Below the pieces are notes generated by a model. It had not been told where the DNA came from. It searched no databases and saw nothing but the letters and a program-made list of their open reading frames with translations. From Pseudomonadota bacterium (GTDB lineage Bacteria; Pseudomonadota; Alphaproteobacteria; Micavibrionales; CSBR16-224): a DNA stretch of 64,000 nt. The position numbers and the translations under genes are program-made. Shown here one piece after another: positions 34,267 through 43,284 of the stretch. The DNA is taken from assembly GCA_013285465.1 (NCBI GenBank), contig CP053449.1:1115540-1179539 (forward strand), in the 5' to 3' direction. Positions within the stretch are counted from its first letter, which is position 1. Every line of letters begins with the position of its first letter.

Positions 34267-36350
34267 TAGCCGGAGCGCAGATACTGGATGGCGTTATCGC
34301 GTTCAAACAGATAGAGCAGGGTACGCAGTGCCTGTCCGCGCGGCGTTTGCAAATCGGGGTCTTGTGCGATAATCAGCCGCGCATCATCCCGCGCGATTTT
34401 TACCAGACGGGCATGGTCGTGCAGATTGGCCAGTTTAAATTCGGGCATACCGCTTTGCCGCGTTCCCAGCAGTTCCCCTGCGCCGCGCAGTTTTAAATCC
34501 TCCTCGGCAATCAGAAAGCCGTCTTCGGTGTTGCGGATGGTGGTCAGACGCTTTTTGCCGGTTTCGCCTATTTTCGGGTCATAAACCAGAATACAGGCCG
34601 ATTCCTCATCGCTGCGTCCGACGCGCCCGCGCAGCTGGTGCAGCTGCGACAAGCCGAAACGCTCGGCATGTTCGATCACCATGACGGTGGCTTCGGGCAC
34701 ATCGACACCGACCTCGATCACGGTTGTGGAGACCAGAACATCAATTTCCCCCGCGACAAAGCGCTGCATCACCGCATCTTTTTCCGCCGCATTCATACGT
34801 CCGTGCAGCAAACCTGTGCGGTCGCCGAAAACCTGTTGCAGGGTTAGCCAGCGTTCCTCGGCGGCGGCAAGGTCCATCACCTCCGATTCTTCGACCAGCG
34901 GGCAGATCCAATAGGCACGGGCATCTGTTTCAATTTTGCGCTTCAGCCCTGCGACGACCTCTTCCAGCCGCGCGGTCGAAACAAGGCGGGTATCAATCGG
35001 CTTGCGTCCTGCGGGCTTTTCGTCAAGGCGGCTGAAATCCATATCGCCATAGGCGGTCAGCGTCAATGTGCGCGGGATCGGTGTTGCCGTCATCACCAGA
35101 ATATCGCAATCCTTGCCTTTTCCCGCCAGTTTCAGCCGTTGATGTACACCAAAGCGGTGCTGCTCATCGACAACCGCAAGGCCGAGATCATGGAAAATAA
35201 CGTCATCCTGAAACAGTGCATGGGTACCGATAATGATTTTGGCGCTGCCGTCGGCGATTTTCTCTAGAATCTCCTGCCGCGCTTTGCCTTTATGCCGTCC
35301 GGTCAATATAACGGTTTCAAGCCCCAGCGTAGCGGCATAGTCGCTAATGGTTTTGCTGTGCTGCTGCGCCAGAATTTCCGTGGGAGCCATCAGCGCGGCC
35401 TGTGCGCCGGAGGCCACGGCATTAAGCATCGCAAAAAAGGCAACAACGGTTTTCCCGCTACCGACATCACCCTGCAACAGCCGCAGCATCCGCATGGGTT
35501 CATGCATATCGGCATTGATTTCTTTGATGGCTCTTTCCTGTGCACTTGTCAGCTGAAAGGGCAGAGCTTTGCGGAGGGTATCGGCCATTTTTCCGGGCGG
35601 TCCCATGGCACGACCGCCAATCTGGCGGTTATGATTGCGGACAAGGGTAATGGCCAGCTGATTGGCCAGCAATTCGTCATAGGCCAGCCGCTCCCGCTCC
35701 GGTTTACGCGGGGATAAATCCTCTTCGCTTTCCGGATGATGGGCTTTTAAGACGGCCTCTCTCCAGCCGGGCCATTTTTCCTGCGCAAGGAAGGCCGCGT
35801 CCAGCCATTCCGGCAGTACGGGAACCTGCGGCAGCGTTTGCGAGATGATCTTGTGCATCATACGGTGGGTTAATCCGGCGGTCATCGGATAGACGGGTTC
35901 GACAATTTCGATTTTATCACGCTCGGCTTCCGTTCCGACCATTTCGGGATGCGGCATTTGCAATGTGCCGTGGAAATATTCGGCTTCGCCGCTGATAATG
36001 CGGGTTGCGCCGATCGGGAATTGCGCCTCCAGCCAGGGCTTTTTGGCGTGGAAATAGACCAGATCAACCGTGCCGGTCTCATCGCTACAGCGGATTCGGT
36101 ACGGGCGCGCCCGCGACGGGGCGGGGATGTGTTTGTCGATTTTTACGGTTAAGGTGACAATGCGTCCGTTTGGCGCATTGGCGATTTTCGGGGCAAAGCG
36201 GCGGTCAATATAGCGCACGGGCAAATGCCAAAGCAGAGAGGCAAGCTTTTCGCTGCCAACCAGTTTTTCGACCAGTTTTGCCGTGCGCGGCCCCACGCCT
36301 TTCAGGGCGCGGACGGAGGTGAAAATCGGATCAAGAACAAAGGGGCGCAT
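34266..36350 (-). CDS. recG: ATP-dependent DNA helicase RecG
   Basis: The protein has 694 residues. The N-terminal wedge OB domain covers ~60-180. The helicase core has LLQGDVGSGKTVVAFFAML (Walker A), DEQHRFG (DEQH box), MTATPIPRTLTLTAYGDMDFS, VSTTVIEVGVDVPEATVM and LHQLRGRVGRSDEESAC. It reverses stalled replication forks and processes branched DNA. The family length is ~690-700, so it is complete. The usual downstream neighbour mfd is not in this window. Confidence 0.97.
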   Translation of the reverse strand: MRPFVLDPIFTSVRALKGVGPRTAKLVEKLVGSEKLASLLWHLPVRYIDRRFAPKIANAPNGRIVTLTVKIDKHIPAPSRARPYRIRCSDETGTVDLVYFHAKKPWLEAQFPIGATRIISGEAEYFHGTLQMPHPEMVGTEAERDKIEIVEPVYPMTAGLTHRMMHKIISQTLPQVPVLPEWLDAAFLAQEKWPGWREAVLKAHHPESEEDLSPRKPERERLAYDELLANQLAITLVRNHNRQIGGRAMGPPGKMADTLRKALPFQLTSAQERAIKEINADMHEPMRMLRLLQGDVGSGKTVVAFFAMLNAVASGAQAALMAPTEILAQQHSKTISDYAATLGLETVILTGRHKGKARQEILEKIADGSAKIIIGTHALFQDDVIFHDLGLAVVDEQHRFGVHQRLKLAGKGKDCDILVMTATPIPRTLTLTAYGDMDFSRLDEKPAGRKPIDTRLVSTARLEEVVAGLKRKIETDARAYWICPLVEESEVMDLAAAEERWLTLQQVFGDRTGLLHGRMNAAEKDAVMQRFVAGEIDVLVSTTVIEVGVDVPEATVMVIEHAERFGLSQLHQLRGRVGRSDEESACILVYDPKIGETGKKRLTTIRNTEDGFLIAEEDLKLRGAGELLGTRQSGMPEFKLANLHDHARLVKIARDDARLIIAQDPDLQTPRGQALRTLLYLFERDNAIQYLRSG

Positions 36351-36379
36351 TCTTCTCTGTCATTATTATGGCGGCGGGA

Positions 36380-37318
36380 TCAGGTCTCGTCTTTGATCTG
36401 CCGGTTCAGTTTGAAGACGAAAGAGGCCAGTCCCACCATAATCAGCCCAAACATAACCAAAGCCAAAGGCCATGCGGCGGAGTTGGTAAAATGTTCCGCG
36501 CTGAAATAGCCGATATAGCAAAGCATGCCGAGACTGCTGGCAAACAGTAATGTGCGGCTTTTGACAATGGTGCTGAGATAGATAAAGCCGGAAGTGATGC
36601 CGAGGAGCAGGATTTCCAGCGGGCTGTTCTCGATAATCTCGAAACTTCCTGCCATCGTGCAGACGGAGCCGATGAAATAACCGAAAGGTGCCAGCAGGGC
36701 ATGCGGTGATTTACCCAGACTGTAAGAAATGCTCATCAGCATGATACCGACAATCAGACAAATAATTTCATCATCCAGCTTGGTCAAGTCCAGAGCGGTG
36801 GTAATGAAAATCATCAGAAAACACAGCGTCGTAAAGGCCAGTAATGTGCGCTTTTTTGCGATAAAAGTTCCGCCCTGTTGCAAAGCCATCACGCCGGTCA
36901 TAAATAACGCGCCGTGACGCGGGTCGCCGCCGGTTGAAAACGCATCCAGCATCACCAGAATGCCTGTCGGTTGCAGAATCGCGGCAATCAGGAAGAGGGG
37001 CGTGACGGCTTTGGCGAATTTGTCTTCCTTCATAAACAGCAATGCCAGAAGATAAGCGCTGAAACCGGATCCCATTGTCACAATCAGGCGTCCGGCAGTG
37101 TTCATATCGCCCCAGAACATGCCGATAAAGACGGCGATACCGGCGAAAATAAACAACCCGCCCAGATAGCTGAGCAATGTTTGCAGAATGCTGCCTTGCC
37201 GGTCTTCCGGATTGGCGGCGGCTTCAAGCATTGCCTCCTTGATGTCATCAAGCGTCAGACTGTATTCTTGTGCCAGCGCGGCGATTTTGGCGAGGGCGTC
37301 GCTTTTCTTGCTGCTCAT
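36380..37318 (-). CDS. Polytopic membrane protein, DUF2157-like
   Basis: The protein has 312 residues. A soluble helical N-terminus of ~50 residues (MSSKKSDALAKIAALAQEY) precedes about nine to ten membrane helices starting at LSYLGGLFIFAGIAVFIGMFW. That opening resembles DUF2157 proteins, but the assignment is by layout only. It starts 4 nt inside the end of the next upstream gene (ATGA overlap), so the two are translationally coupled. Confidence 0.6.
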   Translation of the reverse strand: MSSKKSDALAKIAALAQEYSLTLDDIKEAMLEAAANPEDRQGSILQTLLSYLGGLFIFAGIAVFIGMFWGDMNTAGRLIVTMGSGFSAYLLALLFMKEDKFAKAVTPLFLIAAILQPTGILVMLDAFSTGGDPRHGALFMTGVMALQQGGTFIAKKRTLLAFTTLCFLMIFITTALDLTKLDDEIICLIVGIMLMSISYSLGKSPHALLAPFGYFIGSVCTMAGSFEIIENSPLEILLLGITSGFIYLSTIVKSRTLLFASSLGMLCYIGYFSAEHFTNSAAWPLALVMFGLIMVGLASFVFKLNRQIKDET

Positions 37319-37989
37319 TCCGCGCGTCCTTTTGTCTCATCTTCCATCACCCATCCCAGAAAAGTGAAGGAATTGCCGTAGTAATAGTGATTGCCGTCAG
37401 TACCGGAAACCTCGAAGGAAAAAGAGGCATTGCCTTTTTTCAAGCGGTAGTTGCGGTAGCGACCGCTGCGCCCCATCGAAAACATAAATCCGGCAAGGCT
37501 GTCATTACTGCGGCGGTAATCGGTATCAAGCGTATAACCGTCGGGTGATATGACATTTTTATCAAGTGTCAGCCCGGAGAGGAATTCAGGCATTTCAACA
37601 TTTTTGTCTTCCAGCAGCCTGTCCCCGTTTTCTTGCAGAAACTCGCGGAAATAAGCGTGGTTGAGGGCGCGTGCCGTCCGGTGCTGCGCATCATAGCGGT
37701 AAACAACGGGGAAATTGTTATTGCGGTAATAATCATGTTCACGCTTCTGGTTCGGCGTGACAATCGCGGCCAGTTTTCCGGTTTTATCATCGACTTTTAA
37801 CGATAGGCTGACAGGGGAGTTTAAGTTGCTGTGATACTGGTTGGCGGTAAACAGAAAATCATATTGCGGCGGTGTCGCCAGCATGCGGGGCAGGGTGCTG
37901 GCCACCATAAACAGTACGACCAGCAGGATCGGCAACAGAATACCTGTCAGCAATATAAGATTGTCTTTTACAAATTTCTGAAATGCCAT
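37315..37989 (-). CDS. Unknown single-helix membrane-anchored protein
   Basis: The protein has 224 residues. One N-terminal helix (LILLTGILLPILLVVLFMVAST) is followed by a probably periplasmic beta-rich domain with many Tyr and Asn (HDYYRNNNFPVVYRYDAQHR, FMFSMGRSGRYRNYRLKKG, HYYYGNSFTFLGWV). In many DUF2157 operons the partner is a GDYXXLXY protein, but that motif is not present here. The start 37989 is chosen because the frame upstream overlaps the divergent sdhE gene. It is coupled to the downstream DUF2157-like gene by a 4-nt overlap. Confidence 0.6.
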   Translation of the reverse strand: MAFQKFVKDNLILLTGILLPILLVVLFMVASTLPRMLATPPQYDFLFTANQYHSNLNSPVSLSLKVDDKTGKLAAIVTPNQKREHDYYRNNNFPVVYRYDAQHRTARALNHAYFREFLQENGDRLLEDKNVEMPEFLSGLTLDKNVISPDGYTLDTDYRRSNDSLAGFMFSMGRSGRYRNYRLKKGNASFSFEVSGTDGNHYYYGNSFTFLGWVMEDETKGRAE

Positions 37990-38014
37990 ATGCTTGTCCC
38001 CAACGGTTAGAGAT

Positions 38015-38305
38015 ATGAATACAAACACTATTGCACAGGACAACATGCAAGACAATACGCTTGAAAACACCCGTAAAAAACTGATTTTTCGCAGCTGGCA
38101 CCGCGGTACGCGGGAGATTGACCTGCTGCTGGGGCGCTTTGCCGATGCGCATCTGCCCGGCTTTGATGCGGGGGAATTGCAGCAATATGAAGACCTGCTG
38201 GTGAACAGCGATCCCGATCTTTATAACTGGATTACCGGCAAGGAAACGCCTCCTGCCAATCTCGGCAGTGATGTCTTGCAAAAACTGATCAATTTTCACA
38301 GCTAA
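38015..38305 (+). CDS. sdhE: Succinate dehydrogenase assembly factor SdhE
   Basis: The 96-residue protein contains RSWHRGTREIDLLLGRFAD, the RGxxE flavinylation motif of SdhE/Sdh5. The short all-helical core continues with YEDLLVNSDPDLYNWI. It helps insert FAD covalently into SdhA. ATG 38015 is chosen. A TTG at 37994 is an alternative and an internal ATG at 38045 gives the most typical length. Position near recG fits alphaproteobacteria, though here two membrane-protein genes separate them. Confidence 0.9.
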   Translation: MNTNTIAQDNMQDNTLENTRKKLIFRSWHRGTREIDLLLGRFADAHLPGFDAGELQQYEDLLVNSDPDLYNWITGKETPPANLGSDVLQKLINFHS

Positions 38306-38399
38306 AACAACTCTTTCAGCACCACCGTTAAGAATTTGGAAAGCTTTCTTCTGTAACATAAGAAAGTTATTATTCTTCTGACATGGTGAGGGTCGGGTT

Positions 38400-38744
38400 A
38401 TGGATGTTCTGGCAATTCTTTATATTATCGCCAATATAATGGCCTCTGTCAGTTATATCCCGCAAATCATGACACTTTTGAAAGATACCACACATTCCGA
38501 ATCCGTGGCATTGATGTCATGGGTGCTGTGGCTGGGGGCGTCGGCTATCAGTCTGACATATTTTATCGTCCGCGTGCAGGACCCCGTCGTGATCTTTTCC
38601 AGCAGCATGAATTTCACCGGTTGCGCCGTTGTTCTTAGTCTGCTGGTCTTCAACCGCTTTATCAAAGCGCAAGATATCTGCCTTTATGACCTGATCAAGA
38701 AACCCGTTGTCGAGCCTGTTATCGACGAAGAACCGATTGTTTAG
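38400..38744 (+). CDS. SemiSWEET-like PQ-loop small transporter
   Basis: The 114-residue protein has three membrane helices. The first ends in SVSYIPQIMTLLKD with the Pro-Gln motif (residues 21-22), and a second helix is MSWVLWLGASAISL. A third helix (SSMNFTGCAVVLSLLVF) and a soluble C-terminal tail follow. SemiSWEETs are three-helix sugar uniporters that form homodimers. The ~25-residue acidic tail is extra. The substrate is unknown. Confidence 0.7.
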   Translation: MDVLAILYIIANIMASVSYIPQIMTLLKDTTHSESVALMSWVLWLGASAISLTYFIVRVQDPVVIFSSSMNFTGCAVVLSLLVFNRFIKAQDICLYDLIKKPVVEPVIDEEPIV

Positions 38745-38834
38745 GGCAAAAGCAAAATCTCTTCTACAATTTTTCTTAACTTTCCTTATGATATAATTCT
38801 TGGAAGGGATAAGAAAATAATCCGGAGGAAAATA

Positions 38835-39545
38835 ATGCCCTATAAAATTCTATGCGGTTTCGCGGCGGCCATTCTTTGCGTATTGACGGTTTTGCCGCAG
38901 GCGCGCGCCTTTTCGCCGACGGGTTATTCCAGCGTGGAGCGCAAAGAGGCCACGGAGCCTTTTTACATCGCCATGCTGTTCTACAAACTGATTGATTACC
39001 GTCCGAATTTTGCGGCATGGATTACCGAAACGCCGGAATATAAGGCGATGCCGGCGATTGAGCAGGATATGTATCTTGATGAGAAGGTCGGTTATTTCAA
39101 AAGCCTTTTCTTCGATATCGAAGAAAACGCGCCGATTATTGTTAATGTCAAGACGCAGCTTTCCCCCTATAGTCGTGAGCATGGCGGCTTTTTCATTGAA
39201 AGCTTCCGTCCCGATCTGTTCTTCAGCTATGAATATATGGGCAACCGTTTCGCGATTATTCCGACCGATATCGATTCTTATCAATGGTATCAGGTCTCGC
39301 AAACCGATCTGGAAGATACGGGCGTGAATTTTGAAAAATCAACACCGATTGACGTACAGCTTTTGCTGGTGCCGTCGGCGGCTGACAGCAGCAAGCCGAC
39401 ACAGCTGGGGGACTTCGAACATTGGGTCATTAATGCAACGGTGAAAGAGATACAAATCTGGGCGCCGGGCGGCGGCCGTCTTCTGTGGGTGGCGCAAAAA
39501 AGCGCCGGGCAGGATAATACGCTGCTGGAATTGTTTAAAGAGTAG
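38835..39545 (+). CDS. Unknown secreted protein
   Basis: The protein has 236 residues. Its signal peptide (KILCGFAAAILCVLTVLPQA, cut near ARAFSP) directs it out of the cytoplasm. The mature domain is mixed alpha/beta with aromatic residues (FFIESFRPDLFFSYEYMGNR, DIDSYQWYQVSQTDLEDTG). I do not recognise a family. AGGAGG lies 5 nt upstream of ATG. It is preceded by the SemiSWEET-like gene and followed by another unknown gene. Confidence 0.7.
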   Translation: MPYKILCGFAAAILCVLTVLPQARAFSPTGYSSVERKEATEPFYIAMLFYKLIDYRPNFAAWITETPEYKAMPAIEQDMYLDEKVGYFKSLFFDIEENAPIIVNVKTQLSPYSREHGGFFIESFRPDLFFSYEYMGNRFAIIPTDIDSYQWYQVSQTDLEDTGVNFEKSTPIDVQLLLVPSAADSSKPTQLGDFEHWVINATVKEIQIWAPGGGRLLWVAQKSAGQDNTLLELFKE

Positions 39546-39639
39546 TGATAGGCTACAGGCCGTATAGCGGCCGCACGGATGATTGTTCCCGTTCGTCCGG
39601 CGTAACGGAAACAATATTTGAAATAATTTTATTGCCGCC

Positions 39640-40017
39640 ATGTTTACAATGCTTAGCCAGTTTCTAAAGCCCATTCTGGGCAAACGCGACCATATTCCGA
39701 CAACCGCTATCAGCCCCGTTGATCCCGAAGACGGCACAAGAGGGCGTCCGCGCAAAGAAAACAAGCGCAGCGGTAAGAAAGAAACGCAGGCGGATACGGA
39801 AGACAGTATGAGTTTTTCTCTTGATGCGGTGAAGGGGATCCTGCAACAGCAGCTGGCCGAAGACCTGGATATGTATGAAAAGGTCAATGTCGTGATTACC
39901 GCGCTGAAAGCCAAACAGGTGCGGGAAATTACCGTCGGTGCGGATGAGCAACCGCTGGAAGCGCTTGAAAAACTGGCGCGGCATTACGGCGTCGCATCCC
40001 CCCTTGCAAAAAAATAG
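39640..40017 (+). CDS. Unknown small protein with AT-hook-like basic segment
   Basis: The protein has 125 residues. The N-terminal third includes DGTRGRPRKENKRSGKKE, with a GRPRK core like an AT-hook, which binds the minor groove of AT-rich DNA. The rest is acidic/helical (LDAVKGILQQQLAEDLDMYE, VNVVITALKAKQV). There is no signal peptide or membrane segment. ATG 39640 or 39649 may be the start, and neither has a strong ribosome site. Function is unknown. The AT-hook is an observation on a short motif. Confidence 0.55.
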   Translation: MFTMLSQFLKPILGKRDHIPTTAISPVDPEDGTRGRPRKENKRSGKKETQADTEDSMSFSLDAVKGILQQQLAEDLDMYEKVNVVITALKAKQVREITVGADEQPLEALEKLARHYGVASPLAKK

Positions 40018-40072
40018 CGGAAGCTTTTAAAATACGGCAATCAAACAACCTGTAACAGAAGGATTGCCGAAA

Positions 40073-41500
40073 ATGTCTGTGATGCAACGTCTTGTCATTC
40101 TTGCCGTGGTTTTCGCCCTGATGGTGTTTTCGCTGCCGTCACAGGCGGCGGCGCAGAAACAGTTGCCGCAAAGCCGCGAGCAAATCCAATTATCTTATGC
40201 GCCGGTCGTCAAACAAACGGCACCGGCTGTCGTGAATATCTATACGCAGAAAATGGTACAGCAGCGGGCAAGCCTCGGTCTGGGCCCCTTTATGAATGAT
40301 CCGTTTTTCCGGCGTTTTTTCGGGCAGGAACTCTATGGTATGCCGATGCGCAAACGGCTTGAAAGCTCGCTCGGTTCCGGCGTTATTGTCGCGGAGGACG
40401 GGTTGATTGTCAGTAACGCGCATGTCATCAAAGATGCGCAGGAAATCGTTGTTGTGACAAATGACGGGCAGGAATATCAGGCGCAGAACGTGCTGGTGGA
40501 TGAACGCACTGATCTTGCCGTTCTGAAAATTGATACGGAGGGGCGGAAACTGCCGGTGATTAGGCTGGGAGACAGCGACAGACTCGAAGTCGGCGATATC
40601 GTATTGGCGATCGGTAACCCCTTTGGTGTCGGGCAGACGGTCACCAGCGGAATCGTTTCAGCTGTTGCACGTACGGCGGCAGGTATCAGCGATTATAACT
40701 TCTTTATCCAGACCGATGCGGCGATTAATCCCGGCAATTCCGGCGGTGCTCTGGTCGGGTTGAACGGCAGGCTGATCGGCGTGAATACGGCGATTTTTTC
40801 GCGTGACGGCGGTTCGCTTGGAATCGGCTTTGCCATCCCGTCTAATATGGTGCAAATGGTGATTGATGCGGCGCGCAGCGGCGGAGAATTGCGGCGCTCT
40901 TGGTTTGGCGTGGGCGCGCAAGGGCTGACATCCGATATCGCACAGGGGCTGGGGCTGGACAGCGCGCGCGGTGCCCTGATTACAGGGGTGCATCCGGCCA
41001 GTCCTGCGGCGAAAGCAGGGCTGAAAACAGGAGATGTCGTAACGCATCTGAACGGCAAGCAGGTCGAAGACCCTGTGGCGTTGCGGTTTCGTGCGGCGCT
41101 TGTGAAAATCGGGGACAAGATCGTTCTGGATATTGTGCGCAAGGGCAAAAAGTCGCAGATCAGCTTTGCAGCGATTGCGCCGCCTGAAAATCCGCCACGC
41201 AACGAAACTGCGCTGACAGGGGCGCATCCGTTGACCGGAACGGTGGTTGCCAATATTTCTCCTGCCGTGCTGGAAGATATGGGAGACAGCAAAATCGGCG
41301 CAGATTCAGGGGTGGTGATCACCAATATCCGTCAACCAAGCCGTCTCGGCTTGCAAGCCGGCGATGTTGTGCAGCAGATTAACGGAGTGGATATCAAGAC
41401 TGTCCGCCAATTGACGGATGTGCTGAGAAAACCTGCACGGGTCTGGAATATCTTGATCGGTCGCGGCGGACAGGTTATCCAGATACGGCTTGCCGGGTAA
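40073..41500 (+). CDS. degQ: DegQ/HtrA-family periplasmic serine protease
   Basis: The 475-residue protein has a signal peptide (ending SQAAAQK). The catalytic triad lies in NAHVIKD (His117), DLAVLK (Asp147) and NPGNSGGA (Ser223). Two PDZ domains follow (roughly 290-370 and 390-475). It degrades or refolds damaged envelope proteins. ATG 40073 is preferred to TTG 40064 because AGAAGGA lies 9 nt upstream. A weak hairpin (AAGGGC...GCCCTT, 41577-41595) follows in the gap before nuoA. Confidence 0.92.
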   Translation: MSVMQRLVILAVVFALMVFSLPSQAAAQKQLPQSREQIQLSYAPVVKQTAPAVVNIYTQKMVQQRASLGLGPFMNDPFFRRFFGQELYGMPMRKRLESSLGSGVIVAEDGLIVSNAHVIKDAQEIVVVTNDGQEYQAQNVLVDERTDLAVLKIDTEGRKLPVIRLGDSDRLEVGDIVLAIGNPFGVGQTVTSGIVSAVARTAAGISDYNFFIQTDAAINPGNSGGALVGLNGRLIGVNTAIFSRDGGSLGIGFAIPSNMVQMVIDAARSGGELRRSWFGVGAQGLTSDIAQGLGLDSARGALITGVHPASPAAKAGLKTGDVVTHLNGKQVEDPVALRFRAALVKIGDKIVLDIVRKGKKSQISFAAIAPPENPPRNETALTGAHPLTGTVVANISPAVLEDMGDSKIGADSGVVITNIRQPSRLGLQAGDVVQQINGVDIKTVRQLTDVLRKPARVWNILIGRGGQVIQIRLAG

Positions 41501-41638
41501 GGCGTTTGCTCAAGAAAGCCTTCTAAAAAACTGTTTTCAAAGGCGGATTTTTGCCTGTGTTATCTCCTTGTGAAATAAGGGCTTGTTTTGCCCTTTGAAC
41601 ATGGGAGCGAATGCTTTAGGATAATGCCAGCATAACGA

Positions 41639-41667
41639 TTGACAGCCTTGCCGATTGGTTGTATTTC
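41639..41667 (+). promoter_or_regulatory. Putative promoter of the nuo operon
   Basis: TTGACA (41639-41644), a 17-bp spacer and TATTTC (41662-41667) precede nuoA. The -35 is perfect and the -10 is weaker. The start would be near 41674, leaving ~27 nt before the ATG. Confidence 0.5.
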
Positions 41668-41700
41668 ACTTAACTAAACAAGAATAAAAAGAACAACATC

Positions 41701-42072
41701 ATGATGGAAAACGGCTTTTTACTGAACTATCTTCCGATCCTGATTTTTCTGGTGATCGCAACGGGAATGGCGCTTCTCGCCGTCCTCGCCTCATGGCTTG
41801 TCGGCCGGCAGAATCCCGACTCCGAGAAAATCTCCGCCTATGAATGCGGGTTCGAACCCTTTTCCGATGCGCATCATAAATTTGATGTGCGTTTTTATCT
41901 GGTGGCGATTCTTTTCATTATTTTTGATCTTGAAGTGGCTTTTCTGTTTCCCTGGGCGGTTACGCTGGGAAAAACCGGATTATTCGGCTTCTGGTCGATG
42001 GTGCTGTTCCTGTCTATTCTGACGGTCGGTTTCATTTATGAATGGAAAAAAGGAGCGTTGGAATGGGAGTAA
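41701..42072 (+). CDS. nuoA: NADH-quinone oxidoreductase subunit A
   Basis: The 123-residue protein has three membrane helices. The loop with [14 protein letters not shown], and then [11 protein letters not shown], are the NuoA signatures. It is a membrane-arm subunit near the quinone channel of complex I. First gene of the operon. nuoB overlaps it by 10 nt. Confidence 0.97.
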   Translation: MMENGFLLNYLPILIFLVIATGMALLAVLASWLVGRQNPDSEKISAYECGFEPFSDAHHKFDVRFYLVAILFIIFDLEVAFLFPWAVTLGKTGLFGFWSMVLFLSILTVGFIYEWKKGALEWE

Positions 42073-42620
42073 CGGGAAAAACAGACGGTCTTCCTCCCGG
42101 GCAGGCGCAAAATGCTCTGGTCAATGCGGCGATGGAAGAAATGAATGACCGCGGCTTTGTTGTTGCGAAATTCGATAAATTGCTGGACTGGGCGCGTACC
42201 GGTTCGCTCTGGCCGATGACATTCGGTCTGGCCTGCTGTGCGGTGGAAATGATCCACAGCTATATGAGCCGCTATGACCTTGACCGTTTCGGCGTTATTC
42301 CGCGCCCCAGCCCGCGCCAATCCGATGTGATGATTGTTGCCGGAACCCTGACGAATAAAATGGCGCCCGCTTTGCGTAAGGTTTACGACCAAATGGCGGA
42401 GCCGCGCTGGGTGATTTCGATGGGCTCCTGCGCCAATGGCGGCGGTTATTACCATTACTCCTATTCGGTGGTGCGCGGTTGTGACCGTGTCGTGCCTGTC
42501 GATATTTACGTTCCCGGCTGCCCGCCGACGGCCGAGGCGCTGGTTTACGGCATTTTGCTGCTGCAAAAGAAAATCCAGCGCGAAGGCAGTAACAAGCTTA
42601 TCGTGCGGGGGCAGGCTTAG
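42063..42620 (+). CDS. nuoB: NADH-quinone oxidoreductase subunit B
   Basis: The 185-residue protein carries the N2 cluster ligands in [19 protein letters not shown] and [15 protein letters not shown]2 is the last iron-sulfur centre before quinone. ATG 42063 is chosen over an upstream start at 42042 because the family N-terminus begins here. Confidence 0.97.
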   Translation: MGVTGKTDGLPPGQAQNALVNAAMEEMNDRGFVVAKFDKLLDWARTGSLWPMTFGLACCAVEMIHSYMSRYDLDRFGVIPRPSPRQSDVMIVAGTLTNKMAPALRKVYDQMAEPRWVISMGSCANGGGYYHYSYSVVRGCDRVVPVDIYVPGCPPTAEALVYGILLLQKKIQREGSNKLIVRGQA

Positions 42621-42624
42621 AAAC

Positions 42625-43284
42625 ATGGCAAAACGCGGCAACAAAGACAAAATCGCACTCAAGCAGCTTGGTCAGCATATCAAGCGCGCTTTGAAAAATG
42701 CGATCCTGCATTACGAGCTGGAACGCGATACGGAGCTTGTTCTGATGGTCGAGCGCACGAAAATCCGTGACGTTCTGGCCTTTCTGAAAGATGACACGCA
42801 ATGTGCTTTCAAACAATTGATTGATATTTGCGGTGCCGATTATCCTGAGCATCACGAACGTTTTGAAGTTGTCTATCAATTGCTGAGCATGAAGCATAAC
42901 CGCCGTATCCGCATCAAACTGGAAACGGATGAAGCCACACCGATTCCCAGCGTCAATGACCTTTTTAGTGCGGCAAACTGGCTTGAGCGTGAAGTCTGGG
43001 ATATGTATGGCGTGTTTTTTGAGGATCATCCCGATCTGCGCCGCATCCTGACCGATTACGGTTTTCAGGGGCATCCCCTGCGCAAGGATTTCCCGCTGAC
43101 GGGTTTTGTCGAAGTCCGTTATGACGAAGACACGAAACGCGTGGTTTATGAGCCGGTGGAACTGATGCAGGATTTCCGCCGCTTTGATTACACCAGCCCG
43201 TGGGAAGCGATGAGCGACCCCAATCTGTTCGGCGATGAAAAAGCCGTACGTCCGGGCTTTATGGGCGGAGGTGACAAAGCATGA
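42625..43284 (+). CDS. nuoC: NADH-quinone oxidoreductase subunit C
   Basis: The 219-residue protein contains [22 protein letters not shown] and [22 protein letters not shown], followed by [15 protein letters not shown], the NuoC signature. It sits in the peripheral arm beside NuoD. It ends in a 4-nt ATGA overlap with nuoD. Confidence 0.97.
   Translation: MAKRGNKDKIALKQLGQHIKRALKNAILHYELERDTELVLMVERTKIRDVLAFLKDDTQCAFKQLIDICGADYPEHHERFEVVYQLLSMKHNRRIRIKLETDEATPIPSVNDLFSAANWLEREVWDMYGVFFEDHPDLRRILTDYGFQGHPLRKDFPLTGFVEVRYDEDTKRVVYEPVELMQDFRRFDYTSPWEAMSDPNLFGDEKAVRPGFMGGGDKA

Noticed and set aside
37315-37989. GDYXXLXY protein partner of DUF2157
   Set aside because: The motif is not present in the translation, so the known partner family was not assigned.
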